From positions 124,001 through 188,000 of the forward strand of contig NZ_JAATVV010000011.1 of assembly GCF_013184775.1 (NCBI RefSeq): a stretch of 64,000 bases of DNA, given 5' to 3'. Shown piece by piece: positions 1 to 7,948 of this stretch (its first letter is position 1; every line of letters begins with the position of its first letter). This DNA comes from Martelella sp. HB161492. GTDB taxonomy: Bacteria; Pseudomonadota; Alphaproteobacteria; Rhizobiales; Rhizobiaceae. Position numbers and translations under genes: made by a program. The notes under the pieces were generated by a model. It worked only from the letters and a program-made list of their open reading frames with translations, had not been told where the DNA came from and ran no database searches.

Positions 1-163
1 GCAGCACATGGCGCACCGCCTCACCGCCATCAGAGCCGCCTGGCTCACGGGTCACGACGACATCGTGCCCCAAAGTGACGAGCCGATCCCGCAAAAGACG
101 GATCTGAGTCGACTTGCCAACCCCCTCGCCGCCTTCGAATGTGATGAACAATCCGCGCTTCAA
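1..163 (-). CDS. tmk: Thymidylate kinase, N-terminal part (runs off left edge)
   Basis: Only the first ~54 codons are present. The reverse-strand reading gives [19 protein letters not shown], the P-loop (GGEGVGKST) of thymidylate kinase, followed by a VVVTREPGG stretch, the conserved dTMP-binding 'REPGG' motif. The enzyme phosphorylates dTMP to dTDP in the cytoplasm. I chose a TTG start at 161-163 because a GAGAGG Shine-Dalgarno lies 6 nt upstream and the family usually has only a few residues before the FITFEG strand. It follows the rlpA-like gene on the same strand with a gap of about 120 bp. In many rhizobia a D-Ala-D-Ala carboxypeptidase gene sits between these two; none fits here. The product identity is very secure; only the exact start is inferred. 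Confidence 0.93.
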   Translation of the reverse strand, partial: MKRGLFITFEGGEGVGKSTQIRLLRDRLVTLGHDVVVTREPGGSDGGEAVRHVL

Positions 164-284
164 TGAAACCTCTCAGCCAAAACCTGTCCGAGCTTTAGAG
201 CAAATACCGGTTTTGCAAAAGGCCAGCAGCCAAAATCACCCGCGCAATTGGAACCAGGCCCCTCAAGCGCGGCGCGAAACTCAG

Positions 285-1295
285 CTATTTTTTCAGCGGA
301 ATGGGAACCGTTGCCGGGATCACGACGTTCTTGGACATGACAGCAAAGGCATCTTCAGCCTGAACCTGCGGCTCGGTGCCAACAGGCCTGGATGTCTCAG
401 CAAGGGCGAGCTGTTGCGGCGGCGATGCTGCCGGCGCCAGCATGCCGGGATCACGCGTCGGGAGCGGCACGACGCTTGGAATGACAACCTGTGACACGGT
501 GATCTGGGCCACAGGCGCAGCCAGTGTCGGCTTGAGTGCTTCCTGGGCGGCAGCGGCAGCGGCCGCGGGGGCGGAAGCCTTCTGCGGCTCGGCAAAGGCG
601 ACAGCATCCGCGGGCACAGACTGACTGACCTCTGAGGGTGTCTCGGCCTTGGCGATCGCGGCATTGTCGCCAAAGCGTTCGGGATCGATAATATGCTGAT
701 CCGTCTTGCCTTTTTTGAAGGAGGCCAGAAGGAATTTCATGTCATTCGGTTTTTCAGGGGCCGGGCCGACATAATCGACACGGACCTTGGCAACGCCATC
801 CCCGGTCATATCGAGGATCTGCGCTGTCTTGTGCGAGACATCGATGATCCGGTCATCAACGAAAGGTCCGCGATCATTGACGCGGACGATAACGGAATAG
901 CCGTTGGAAAGATTGGTCACGCGGGCGTAACTCGGCAACGGCATGGTCGTATGGGCAGCGGAAAGATGGTCGGCATCAAAGGTTTCGCCATTGGCCGTCA
1001 GAGAACCGTCGAGAGAGCCGCCATACCATGAGGCGAGCCCAACCTTGCTGTAGTTCGGGTTTACGGCAGGCGTGTACCACCGCCCATTGATCATGTAGGG
1101 CTTTCCGACCTTCTGATAGCTTCGGATGCCGGCATTACTGTCGGCATCATCATCGGCCTTGGCGACTTCTTTCTTGCTGCCCATCTCCAGAGACTTTGCC
1201 GTCTCGGTAATGCTGTTACAGCCGGTAAGAAGAACGCTCAGCGCGATCAGAGCCACGGGGGCCTTGAGGGCCCCAGAGAAACGGAAATCGTCCAT
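285..1295 (-). CDS. rlpA: RlpA-family septal ring lytic transglycosylase lipoprotein
   Basis: 336 aa. The N-terminus carries a lipoprotein signal (hydrophobic ALIALSVLLTGC with lipobox LTGC at about residues 23-26), so it is expected to be lipid-anchored in the envelope. Residues ~85-180 form the double-psi beta-barrel of RlpA: GLASWYGG, GETFD, HLSAAHTTMPLPS, VRVNDRGPF and RIIDVSH are all present, including the catalytic-site Asp of NDRGPF. RlpA proteins cleave denuded (stem-peptide-free) glycan strands, typically at the division septum. The C-terminal ~140 residues are Ala/Pro-rich and low complexity; I see no SPOR domain, which many RlpA proteins have, so septal targeting may differ. It lies directly upstream of tmk on the same strand, a pairing typical of Rhizobiales. 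Confidence 0.9.
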   Translation of the reverse strand: MDDFRFSGALKAPVALIALSVLLTGCNSITETAKSLEMGSKKEVAKADDDADSNAGIRSYQKVGKPYMINGRWYTPAVNPNYSKVGLASWYGGSLDGSLTANGETFDADHLSAAHTTMPLPSYARVTNLSNGYSVIVRVNDRGPFVDDRIIDVSHKTAQILDMTGDGVAKVRVDYVGPAPEKPNDMKFLLASFKKGKTDQHIIDPERFGDNAAIAKAETPSEVSQSVPADAVAFAEPQKASAPAAAAAAAQEALKPTLAAPVAQITVSQVVIPSVVPLPTRDPGMLAPAASPPQQLALAETSRPVGTEPQVQAEDAFAVMSKNVVIPATVPIPLKK

Positions 1296-1579
1296 GCAGT
1301 GCTTTCTCGACTACGCACACGCTTGCCGGCGTGCTTGACCTCATGAAATGATGCGGACGCGCAATGTGCCGCAAACATAGTGCCATGTCAGCCCAGAAGT
1401 TGACCGATTTATGGCATACTTAATTTGTCGTAGGATAATACTCGAAATAGGTGCATCGTCAATCATCCTCAACTTTTTTGAATTTCATCATTTATTGGCT
1501 GCCGCAATGCTGACAGCCATTGACCGCAACGAGCCCCCGATGATAAAGCCGCCAGCAATGTGCTTCAGGCACTTTGGCC

Positions 1580-1669
1580 GGATGGGTGGCCGAGCGGTTT
1601 AAGGCACCGGTCTTGAAAACCGGCGTGCAGGAGACTGTACCGTGGGTTCGAATCCCACCCCATCCGCCA
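1580..1669 (+). tRNA. tRNA-Ser (anticodon UGA)
   Basis: The acceptor stem GGATGGG (1580-1586) pairs with CCCATCC (1659-1665), followed by discriminator G and an encoded CCA (1667-1669). The anticodon loop CTTGAAA gives anticodon TGA, decoding UCA. The T-arm is GTGGG-TTCGAAT-CCCAC. The 90-nt length and the long variable arm are those of a class II serine tRNA. The 3' CCA ends one nucleotide before the stop codon of the convergent VOC gene. Confidence 0.97.
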
Positions 1670-1670
1670 T

Positions 1671-2225
1671 TCACCACCGATTGCTGCTTGCCCCCCCGGT
1701 ACCGCCATCACCGCACAACGGCAGTTGGCGCTCACGAGCGCGTCTTCTTGGCAGCATGCGGAGCGAACCGGCAAACGGCAGGTCGGCATCGGCGATTTTC
1801 TTCATACCCATCATGACTGCCTGCGCACGCCCCGCCGCCACCCGGTCGGGATCGGACAGCATATGGGCGAGAGCCGTCGGGATGATCTGCCAATGCACAC
1901 CGAAGCGATCGCGGAGCCAGCCGCAACGCCCTTCGCTGCCGCCAGCGCTCAACGCATCCCAGAGCCGGTCGGTTTCGCTCTGATCGAGTGTGGCAATCGA
2001 AATCGAATGATCGTGTTTCGGCGCGAAACTGTCATTGCCATCCATGAGCATGTATCGCGTAGCCATGCAGGTCCAGAAGACCATCGCCATATTCGGCCGT
2101 ATGTTCTGAACATGATCGACAGTGGTGTCGGGCAGCGTTGCCGCGTAAAAGCGCGCGGCGACTTCAGCCCCGTCCTTGAGAAAGATGCACAGGCGCGAAT
2201 TCGGTCGGTCAGTCATTTCGGTCAT
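1671..2225 (-). CDS. VOC (glyoxalase/PhnB-like) family protein
   Basis: 184 aa. Residues ~10-145 match the PhnB-like/3-demethylubiquinone-methyltransferase-like VOC fold: CIFLKDGAEVAARFYAATLPD at the start, FAPKHDHSISIAT, DRLWDALSAGG and RDRFGVHWQIIP, the usual signature before the last strand. Such proteins are small cytoplasmic beta-alpha-beta-beta-beta modules; the specific reaction of this subfamily is not established. The start at 2225 overlaps the in-frame end of the upstream TetR-type reading frame by ATGA (2222-2225), so the two are translationally coupled. After the usual MGMKKI ending, the frame runs on for ~45 Arg/Ala/Gly-rich residues up to one nucleotide from the tRNA-Ser, an unusual tail for this family that may be a rearrangement product. 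Confidence 0.75.
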   Translation of the reverse strand: MTEMTDRPNSRLCIFLKDGAEVAARFYAATLPDTTVDHVQNIRPNMAMVFWTCMATRYMLMDGNDSFAPKHDHSISIATLDQSETDRLWDALSAGGSEGRCGWLRDRFGVHWQIIPTALAHMLSDPDRVAAGRAQAVMMGMKKIADADLPFAGSLRMLPRRRARERQLPLCGDGGTGGASSNRW

Positions 2226-2863
2226 CCTGAGTGGGCGGGCGCAGGAGCGCTGAACAGGCAGCGAACATAACGGTCGAGGTGGTCCAGAGCCTCTCGTGCG
2301 AGTTCCGGGTCATTGCCGGCTTTGGCAAGGATGAAACCGCCCTGAATGACGGTCTGAAAATGCCGGGCGAGTGACTTTGGCGTCTATCCGTCCGGGTCGA
2401 TGCCGCGCGCCGCAATGGCGGCGGCAATATCAGCTTCGAGCGTTGCGGCATGGCTGAAGATGCTGGCACCGGCCGCATCGCGTATCTCCGGCGCGGAAGA
2501 ATGGACTTCCTGGGCAAGGGGGCCAACCAGACAGGTAAACTCCGGTATTCTGTCGGTGATGATCGCGCGACGGAAGGCGATATAGGCCAGGACGCGCTCA
2601 ACCGGATCGCCTGGCGCGTGATAGGGCGCACCTTCGAAGAAGGCGCTTGTTGTCTCAGTCCAGAAATCTGCCACGGCTACGCCGAGAGCATCTTTCGATT
2701 TGAAGTGATGAAAAAACGCCCCTTTCGTGCCCCCTGCAGACTTGCAGAGATCATCGACCGTTGTCGCGGCGAACCCCTTCTTTCGCACGAGATCGCGTGC
2801 CGCTTCAAGCAGCCTGGTCCGGGCATCGCCGCGCTCCGGCGCTTGTTTCGCTGGGAGTGACAT
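2222..2863 (-). pseudogene. TetR-family regulator with in-frame premature stop
   Basis: The frame starts at 2863 and encodes a typical TetR N-terminal HTH (TRLLEAARDLVRKKGFAATTVDDLCKSAGGTKGAFFHHFKSKD; GTKGAFFHHF is the recognition-helix region) followed by a ligand-binding domain. A TAG codon at 2384-2386 (plus-strand CTA) interrupts it after IDPDG, giving 159 aa. Past the stop the same frame continues without shift with TPKSLARHFQTV, GGFILAKAGNDPELARE and a C-terminal helix, ending at TGA 2222-2224 in ATGA overlap with the VOC gene. Homologues usually have Trp just before this TPKSLA motif, so a TGG-to-TAG change is the simplest explanation. The truncated protein lacks only the last helices and might still bind DNA. 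A sequencing error is also possible. Confidence 0.8.
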
Positions 2864-2871
2864 CTAGAATT

Positions 2872-2891
2872 AATACCAACTGGTCGGTATT
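2872..2891. promoter_or_regulatory. Candidate TetR operator upstream of the interrupted tetR-VOC unit
   Basis: AATACCAACT/GGTCGGTATT is a 20-bp near-perfect palindrome (8 of 10 half-site positions match). It is placed 8 bp upstream of the TetR-like start codon at 2863, where an autoregulatory operator is expected. Confidence 0.65.
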
Positions 2892-3127
2892 GAGTTAATT
2901 CAAACGCAAACCGAGGCTGCCAAGGCCAGACGGAGATGGTCGGTCGATGCGCACTCAAACCATCGATCAAAGGCCATCATATTGTGGTTTCCAATTGACC
3001 GGCCGTAAGGTGCAAGATACATAAAATAGAAAATCACCGGGGTGAGATCTGCTCAGTCTGAAAGAAGCCCGCTTTCAGTTGATCATCGTCACGCCGCTCG
3101 AAATTCATAACAAGGTTCAGGAAAGTC

Positions 3128-3832
3128 ATGTTGAAAGCTGCCCGGAAAACATCATTCGCTTTGGCAACAGCAGCGTTTCTTTCCTCCGTAACCCTTTCAA
3201 TGGCGCAGGAACTGCCGGATTCGCTCAAGCCGATCGGCAATCTGAGCGGCCCCTATAATCTTCTGATCCCCAACTATGAAAACGCTCCGGTCATGTCGTC
3301 GTGGACGGGCTTCTACATCAAGCCGAATATCGGCTATGGCGAGATCTCCTACGATAATTCCCTGCTGAAAAATGACGATGGCTTCACGCTCGGCGTGTCC
3401 GGTGGATATGATTTCCTCAAGGGCCATCTGCTGTTTGGTCCGCGCGTCGACGTGAACTACGATTTCTTCGACGGCAGTGCGTCCAGCAATGGCGGCCCCT
3501 ATCGATACAAGGCTTTCACGGATCTCGACGGCTCTGTCGGCGGTCGAATCGGCTACATCTGGAAGCGGACGCTGCTTTATGCGACGGGCGGCTACGCCTT
3601 TGCCAATACCAGCGTGAAGAACGATACGCTGGCCATTTCAGACGCCAAATTCATGTCTGGCTGGACCGCCGGCGGCGGAGTCGAATATCTCTGGAGCAAT
3701 ACCAACGGCCTTCGCCTGGAGTATCGCCGAGTCGAATTTCCCTCCGAAAAATTCGACATTCTCCCGGCCGGCAATGACAGCGTCAGTGCCAGCATGAACA
3801 AGATTTCGGTAAGCTTCGTCCGCCGTTTCTAG
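3128..3832 (+). CDS. Outer-membrane beta-barrel protein (Omp25/porin-like family)
   Basis: 234 aa. A Sec signal peptide (residues 1-26, ending in SMAQ/E) is followed by ~35 residues and then the WTGFYIKPNIGYGEISYD opening strand typical of rhizobial Omp25/Omp31-like barrels. Alternating-hydrophobicity strands follow (GFTLGVSGGYDF, LFGPRVDVNYDFF, GRIGYIWKRTLLYATGGYAFA, GGGVEYLW, LRLEYRRVEF), and the protein ends KISVSFVRRF with the C-terminal Phe used for BAM-dependent assembly. It is expected to be an 8-stranded OM protein of structural or permeability function; nothing shows a specific ligand. The stop codon runs straight into a palindromic repeat that probably terminates transcription. Confidence 0.85.
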   Translation: MLKAARKTSFALATAAFLSSVTLSMAQELPDSLKPIGNLSGPYNLLIPNYENAPVMSSWTGFYIKPNIGYGEISYDNSLLKNDDGFTLGVSGGYDFLKGHLLFGPRVDVNYDFFDGSASSNGGPYRYKAFTDLDGSVGGRIGYIWKRTLLYATGGYAFANTSVKNDTLAISDAKFMSGWTAGGGVEYLWSNTNGLRLEYRRVEFPSEKFDILPAGNDSVSASMNKISVSFVRRF

Positions 3833-3940
3833 AGCGCCGTGTGTCCTTTTGGACGCAGCAGGACGCTCAATCTTGTTGGATCTCCGCATCGTTCTTTTCG
3901 AATATCGTTCCGGTTCTCGAGCCGATGCGCTAGGCGGCTG
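3832..3940 (+). repeat. Rhizobial-type intergenic palindromic repeat / likely terminator
   Basis: Immediately after the OMP stop, GAGCGCCGTGTGTCC-TTTT-GGACGC...GGACGCTC forms a hairpin (GTGTCC/GGACGC, one G-U pair) flanked by GAGCG/CGCTC ends. It is followed by CGCATCGTTCTTTTCGAATATCG and similar. The arrangement resembles an intergenic element (GAGCGCCG..GTCCTTTTGGACGC...) that I recall as recurrent in Rhizobiaceae genomes. The remaining gap up to the nitroreductase end at 4126 shows no gene. Confidence 0.5.
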
Positions 3941-4125
3941 GCTCTGCTGGCGGGATCGCAAGTCTTCGAACAGATCTTTGTGGATGCAGGCGCCGGACCC
4001 TGCCGTTCAGGCATTTGCGGCTCCGGTGGCCCTGCAGTCCATTGCTCTCGGATGACCAAGGTCCTGCAGCCTGTGCTTCACGGCCCTCGCCTTGCTGGCA
4101 ATGTCGCCTGCGCGCCGCCAGATAC

Positions 4126-5145
4126 CTACATTTCATGTTCGGCGTCGGGCAGCGGAGCGTTGAGCACCAGAGCATAGTCAAGCGGCTTGCGCTGCGACAC
4201 CGGCACCTTGAGTTTTTCAGGCAAGACGCCGAAACCGACCATGGTGATGACCAGTTCGCTTTCCGGCAGATTGATCAGATGCCTGAGTTTATCGTCCTGA
4301 TCATGGGTGACGGACCAGTTCAGCATCACCGCGCCAAGCCCCTCGGCATGCAGACCGTAGGCGAAGCTCATTGCGAACATGCCTCCGTCGATCCAGCCCT
4401 GATAGCGCTCATGCGCATGTTCCCAATGGGCCAGATCCGAGGTGATGATCGCGATGCCGCCGAGCTGGTCGCCAAAGCCGCGATTGCCGTTTTGCAGCGC
4501 AGTGATCCGCGCAATATCGGCCGGGTCTGTCCAGATGCGGGCGCGGCATGTCTGCCGGTTGCAGGACGATGGCGATTGCTGCGCGATCCGTACCGCCTGC
4601 GCGATCGACGATTTCGGCACGTCCGCCTTCTTGTAGGTCCTGATCGAGTGGCGAGCCTCGGCAAAGGACATGAAATCGATCATGCCGTGCTTCTGAATGT
4701 CGTCCGCCGTAACGGTCTCAACGCCGCCTCTGAGCCCGGTGTCGCGACTGTCGCGATGGCGCGCCACGACCTGCCTGATCGCATCGAGATCGATGTCGCT
4801 GCCTGCATTGAAGGCCAGATAGCCCTCCAGAGTCCTGAGCGCGATCTCGGTTGTCGCGTCAGGGCCGAAATGGCCGATAAAGGTATCGATATCGGCGGCA
4901 AGCTGATTGGCCTTTTCCTGTCCGTGGCCGGGCCTGGCGCCTTCAAGCGCGGAGCCATATTCGAGAAAATGCAGGCCGATGGCGATCCGGGCACGCAGAT
5001 TTTCACGGCTTCTTGCAGCTCCGGTGAAGGAACTGCGCCAGAAGCGTCGGGCATCACGCAACGTGTTGAAAATCAGCTTGGAGAACAAGTCTCTTCGCTC
5101 TGAAACGGGTGGGCGCGGTTCGGGAAGGGATCCGGACATAAGCAT
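4126..5145 (-). CDS. Nitroreductase-fold protein with N-terminal helical extension
   Basis: 339 aa. The C-terminal ~190 residues are a nitroreductase (FMN-dependent NADH/NADPH oxidoreductase) domain: FAEARHSIRTYKKADVP (Arg/Ser FMN-phosphate contact), AQQSPSSCNRQTCRARIW (the 'PS..N.Q' FMN motif), GGIAIITSDLAHW, WIDGGMFAMSFAYGLHAEGLGAVMLNW and a late VGFGVLPEKLKVPVSQRKPL segment. The first ~140 residues are charged and helical and are not part of a minimal nitroreductase; similar extended forms are sometimes found near polysaccharide genes, but none are adjacent here. The substrate is unknown. The gene stands alone, divergent from the racemase operon across an AT-rich spacer. Confidence 0.8.
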   Translation of the reverse strand: MLMSGSLPEPRPPVSERRDLFSKLIFNTLRDARRFWRSSFTGAARSRENLRARIAIGLHFLEYGSALEGARPGHGQEKANQLAADIDTFIGHFGPDATTEIALRTLEGYLAFNAGSDIDLDAIRQVVARHRDSRDTGLRGGVETVTADDIQKHGMIDFMSFAEARHSIRTYKKADVPKSSIAQAVRIAQQSPSSCNRQTCRARIWTDPADIARITALQNGNRGFGDQLGGIAIITSDLAHWEHAHERYQGWIDGGMFAMSFAYGLHAEGLGAVMLNWSVTHDQDDKLRHLINLPESELVITMVGFGVLPEKLKVPVSQRKPLDYALVLNAPLPDAEHEM

Positions 5146-5446
5146 GACTCCAGCAGGCTATCTGCCATGAGATTGTTGCGGATCGCGCGGCAACGCAAGG
5201 CCCTGCCATTCGGTTAGGATAGGTTTTTGCGATGTGGACGGCGTATATTTACAATACTTAACTTATTTATTTTTATAGATATTTTATACGTCACCTATCC
5301 ATTTGGATGGTTTTCTGCACAGACCTCATTCAATATTTCGTCCGAATGAATCAAAAACCCATCCGTGAAATCCCTTCTCTCGTCGCGTTCTGGCTCACAC
5401 TATGACAGTCGTAAAAGACGCCGGAAAAACCTCAGGGAACATAGCC
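5146..5446. promoter_or_regulatory. AT-rich divergent spacer between nitroreductase and racemase operon
   Basis: The 300-bp gap holds no coding sequence. Its middle (about 5225-5300) is strikingly AT-rich (TATATTTACAATACTTAACTT and further T/A runs) against the GC-rich surroundings, which fits promoters for both divergent units. I see no clear operator palindrome. The 5402-5446 part could be coding if the upstream ATG at 5402 is used for the racemase. Confidence 0.45.
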
Positions 5447-6211
5447 GTGGCCAAGCCAGTACATGTCCGTATCATTTCCCCCATCACCACGCTCGGCTTC
5501 CGCTCCGATGCGGCCGTGAAATCGCTTGAGACGGATGGATTGATTGTCTCGGCAACGCAGATTTCCAAGGGCCCGGCTTCGATCGAAAGTGAATATGAAG
5601 GTGCTTTGGCAGCACCCGATACCGTTGCCAGGATCATCGAGGCGGAGCGCGAAGGCGTTGATGCCTGCGTGATTGACTGCATGGGCGATCCAGGCCTGAA
5701 GGCAGCGCGCGAAACCGTCTCGATCCCGGTTCTCGGCCCCTGCAATACCGGCATGCATATCGCGGCCATGCTGGGGCACAAGTTTTCCGTCATCACCATT
5801 GTCAATCGCCTGATTGCCCAGTTCGAAAATGCCGCAGCTCTTGCCGGCCTGTCGTCGCGCATGGCATCTGCTCGCTCGGTTGAAATACCGGTGCTGGAGC
5901 TGGAGGCAGACATGGACAAGACCCGCCGCATTCTTATCGACGAAGCGCAAAAGGCCGTCGAACGCGATGGCGCACATGCGATCATTTTCGGCTGCACCGG
6001 CCTCTTCGGCTGCGCCGCGGCCGTGCGCGAAGGCCTGCTGCAACGCGGCATCGATGTTCCCGTGATTGACCCGATTCCCACCGCCGTCAACATCGCCGCC
6101 GGGCTGGTGCGGGCCAATCTCAGCCATTCGGAACGCACCTATCCTCTGCCGCCCGAAAAACCCATGCCCGGCTATGACATGCCGGACCTGCGTCTGAAGG
6201 CAGCGGAGTGA
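5447..6211 (+). CDS. Aspartate/glutamate/hydantoin racemase-family protein
   Basis: 254 aa from the GTG at 5447, preferred because AGGGA lies 8 nt upstream; an in-frame ATG at 5402 lacks a ribosome-binding site and would add 15 residues. The two catalytic Cys of the cofactor-independent racemase fold are visible: ACVIDCMGDPG (Cys ~78) and AIIFGCTGLFG (Cys ~183). Both motifs are close to hydantoin racemase (HyuE) and allantoin racemase-type enzymes, and 'GPCNTGMHIAAMLG' also fits. It is the first gene of a long operon with an ABC importer, a HyuA-like protein and two DUF917 proteins, so racemisation of a chiral hydantoin-like ring is the most economical role. The next gene starts 4 bp after its stop. 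Confidence 0.82.
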   Translation: MAKPVHVRIISPITTLGFRSDAAVKSLETDGLIVSATQISKGPASIESEYEGALAAPDTVARIIEAEREGVDACVIDCMGDPGLKAARETVSIPVLGPCNTGMHIAAMLGHKFSVITIVNRLIAQFENAAALAGLSSRMASARSVEIPVLELEADMDKTRRILIDEAQKAVERDGAHAIIFGCTGLFGCAAAVREGLLQRGIDVPVIDPIPTAVNIAAGLVRANLSHSERTYPLPPEKPMPGYDMPDLRLKAAE

Positions 6212-6215
6212 TTTC

Positions 6216-7115
6216 ATGACCGATACGACCGTGGCGACTTATGAAAGGACGCGGCCTGCATGGCTGAAGCCCAATCTCTGGTGGCTGGTGCTGCCCGCGA
6301 TCCTGTTCATCATCCTGTTCTTCCTGATCCCTGTCATTTCGCTGTTTCTCTCGAGCTTTGACAAGGCCATGCCCGGACAGATCACGTTTCAGGGCAACTT
6401 CTCACTCGACAATTACGAGCGCATTTTCACGAAATCGCTTTATTACATGGCGATCTGGCGTTCGGTATGGATCGGCGCCGTGGTCTCGGCGGTCTGTCTC
6501 TTCATAGGCTATCCGCTGGCCTTCATCATCGCGCGGACCCTGAAGCCCGGCACGGCGACGCTGCTGACGATCCTGGTCCTGAGCTCAATGCAGCTCGACA
6601 TGGTGATCCGGCTCTATGGTCTCATGGTGCTGATGGGCGACAAGGGACTGATCAATTCCGGCCTGATGGCACTGGGCATCATCAGCGAGCCGCTGCCGCT
6701 GATGTACAACGCCTTTGGTGTGATCGTCGGTCTGGTGCAGGTTACCCTTCCCTTCATGGTGCTGTCGCTGATCGGCGCAATCCGCTCGATCAACCCGTCG
6801 CTTGAGGAGGCCGCCCGCAGCCTCGGTTCGTCTCGCTGGCACGTGATGCGCACCATCACCTGGCCACTGTCCCTGCCGGGCGTCTATGCCGGAACGCTGC
6901 TGGTATTCGCGCTGGCCATCTCCTCTTACGTTGTGCCGGCACTGATGGGCGGCTGGAAGGTCATCACCCTGCCGATCCATATCTATCAGCAGATTGCCGA
7001 GGTCGGGCGCTGGCAGTTCGGTGCTGCCGTTGCCGCGATCCTGTTCATCACATCCCTGTTCGCGATGGGGCTTTATATCCTTGCCCTGCGCCGCAATGCC
7101 GGAGGCCGCGTCTGA
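6216..7115 (+). CDS. ABC transporter permease, spermidine/putrescine (PotB) type
   Basis: 299 aa inner-membrane permease with about six hydrophobic segments; the first spans roughly residues 22-46. The cytoplasmic EAA loop reads EEAARSLGSSRWHVMRTITWPLSLPG, which docks on the ATPase. By family it belongs to the POPT/PotBC group that imports polyamines, opines or other small cationic or cyclic amines. SD GGAG precedes the ATG. Its stop overlaps the start of the second permease (TGATG, 7113-7117), so the pair is co-translated as a heterodimeric channel. The substrate cannot be read from the permease; the operon context points to a hydantoin-like compound. Confidence 0.88.
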   Translation: MTDTTVATYERTRPAWLKPNLWWLVLPAILFIILFFLIPVISLFLSSFDKAMPGQITFQGNFSLDNYERIFTKSLYYMAIWRSVWIGAVVSAVCLFIGYPLAFIIARTLKPGTATLLTILVLSSMQLDMVIRLYGLMVLMGDKGLINSGLMALGIISEPLPLMYNAFGVIVGLVQVTLPFMVLSLIGAIRSINPSLEEAARSLGSSRWHVMRTITWPLSLPGVYAGTLLVFALAISSYVVPALMGGWKVITLPIHIYQQIAEVGRWQFGAAVAAILFITSLFAMGLYILALRRNAGGRV

Positions 7116-7921
7116 TGGAAGATGTCAATCCCATTCCATTCACCTTTCGGGTCATCGCTGCGATCGCGCTGCTTGTCCTGCTGGTGCCCGTTGCCATCGT
7201 TGTTCTGGCGGGCCTCAATTCCGGTGATTATCTGACATTTCCGCCGCAGGGCTTCTCGCTGCGCTGGATCAAGAACTTCTTCGTGTCGCCGACCTTCCTG
7301 CCCGCTTTCAAGCTGTCCTTCGCGCTGGCACTGGCAACAAGCATCATCTCGACCGTTCTCGGCACGCTGGCATCGATCTTTCTGACCCGCAGTGTCAGCC
7401 GGTCGCGCGAATTCCTCCGTGCAATCTTCTTCCTGCCGGTGGTCCTGCCCGGCGTCGTGCTCGGCATTGCGCTTTATGTCTTCTACATCTGGAGCGATGT
7501 CGGGCTGGCACGCAGTCTCACGGGCCTGATCATCGGCCATGTGCTGGTCACCATGCCCTTCGTCATCGCGACCGTCACCGCTTCGCTGGTCGACCTTGAT
7601 CTGTCGGTCGAAGAGGCTGCCCGGTCGCTGGGCGCCTCACCGGTACAGGCCTTCATGAAGGTCACGCTGCCGCTGATCACACCCGGCATTTCGGCGGGCT
7701 CCATCTTCGCCTTCATCGTCTCCTTCGGCCAGTTCGAACTGACCCTGTTTCTGTCAACGCCGAACCTGCAGACCCTGCCTTTGGCGATCTATTCCTCGCT
7801 GCGTTATGCCTTCGAGCCGACAGCGGCTGCGGCAGGCATTTTCGCAATCTGCCTGGTCACGGTTTCGACACTGATTTCAACACGCCTCTCCAACCTCAAA
7901 AAACTGCTGAGCCGGCGTTAA
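7115..7921 (+). CDS. ABC transporter permease, PotC type
   Basis: 268 aa, six predicted membrane segments starting at about residues 10-32. The EAA motif is EEAARSLGASPVQAFMKVTLPLITPGISAG, and a GHVLVTMPFVIATVTASL segment typical of PotC-like subunits precedes it. It is the partner of the upstream PotB-type permease, with start and stop overlapping. The C-terminus ends in a basic LSNLKKLLSRR tail. It is followed after 27 bp by the binding-protein gene, preceded by AGAAAGGG. Confidence 0.88.
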   Translation: MEDVNPIPFTFRVIAAIALLVLLVPVAIVVLAGLNSGDYLTFPPQGFSLRWIKNFFVSPTFLPAFKLSFALALATSIISTVLGTLASIFLTRSVSRSREFLRAIFFLPVVLPGVVLGIALYVFYIWSDVGLARSLTGLIIGHVLVTMPFVIATVTASLVDLDLSVEEAARSLGASPVQAFMKVTLPLITPGISAGSIFAFIVSFGQFELTLFLSTPNLQTLPLAIYSSLRYAFEPTAAAAGIFAICLVTVSTLISTRLSNLKKLLSRR

Positions 7922-7948
7922 GCCGTCCAACTCCAGAAAGGGAAAAGC

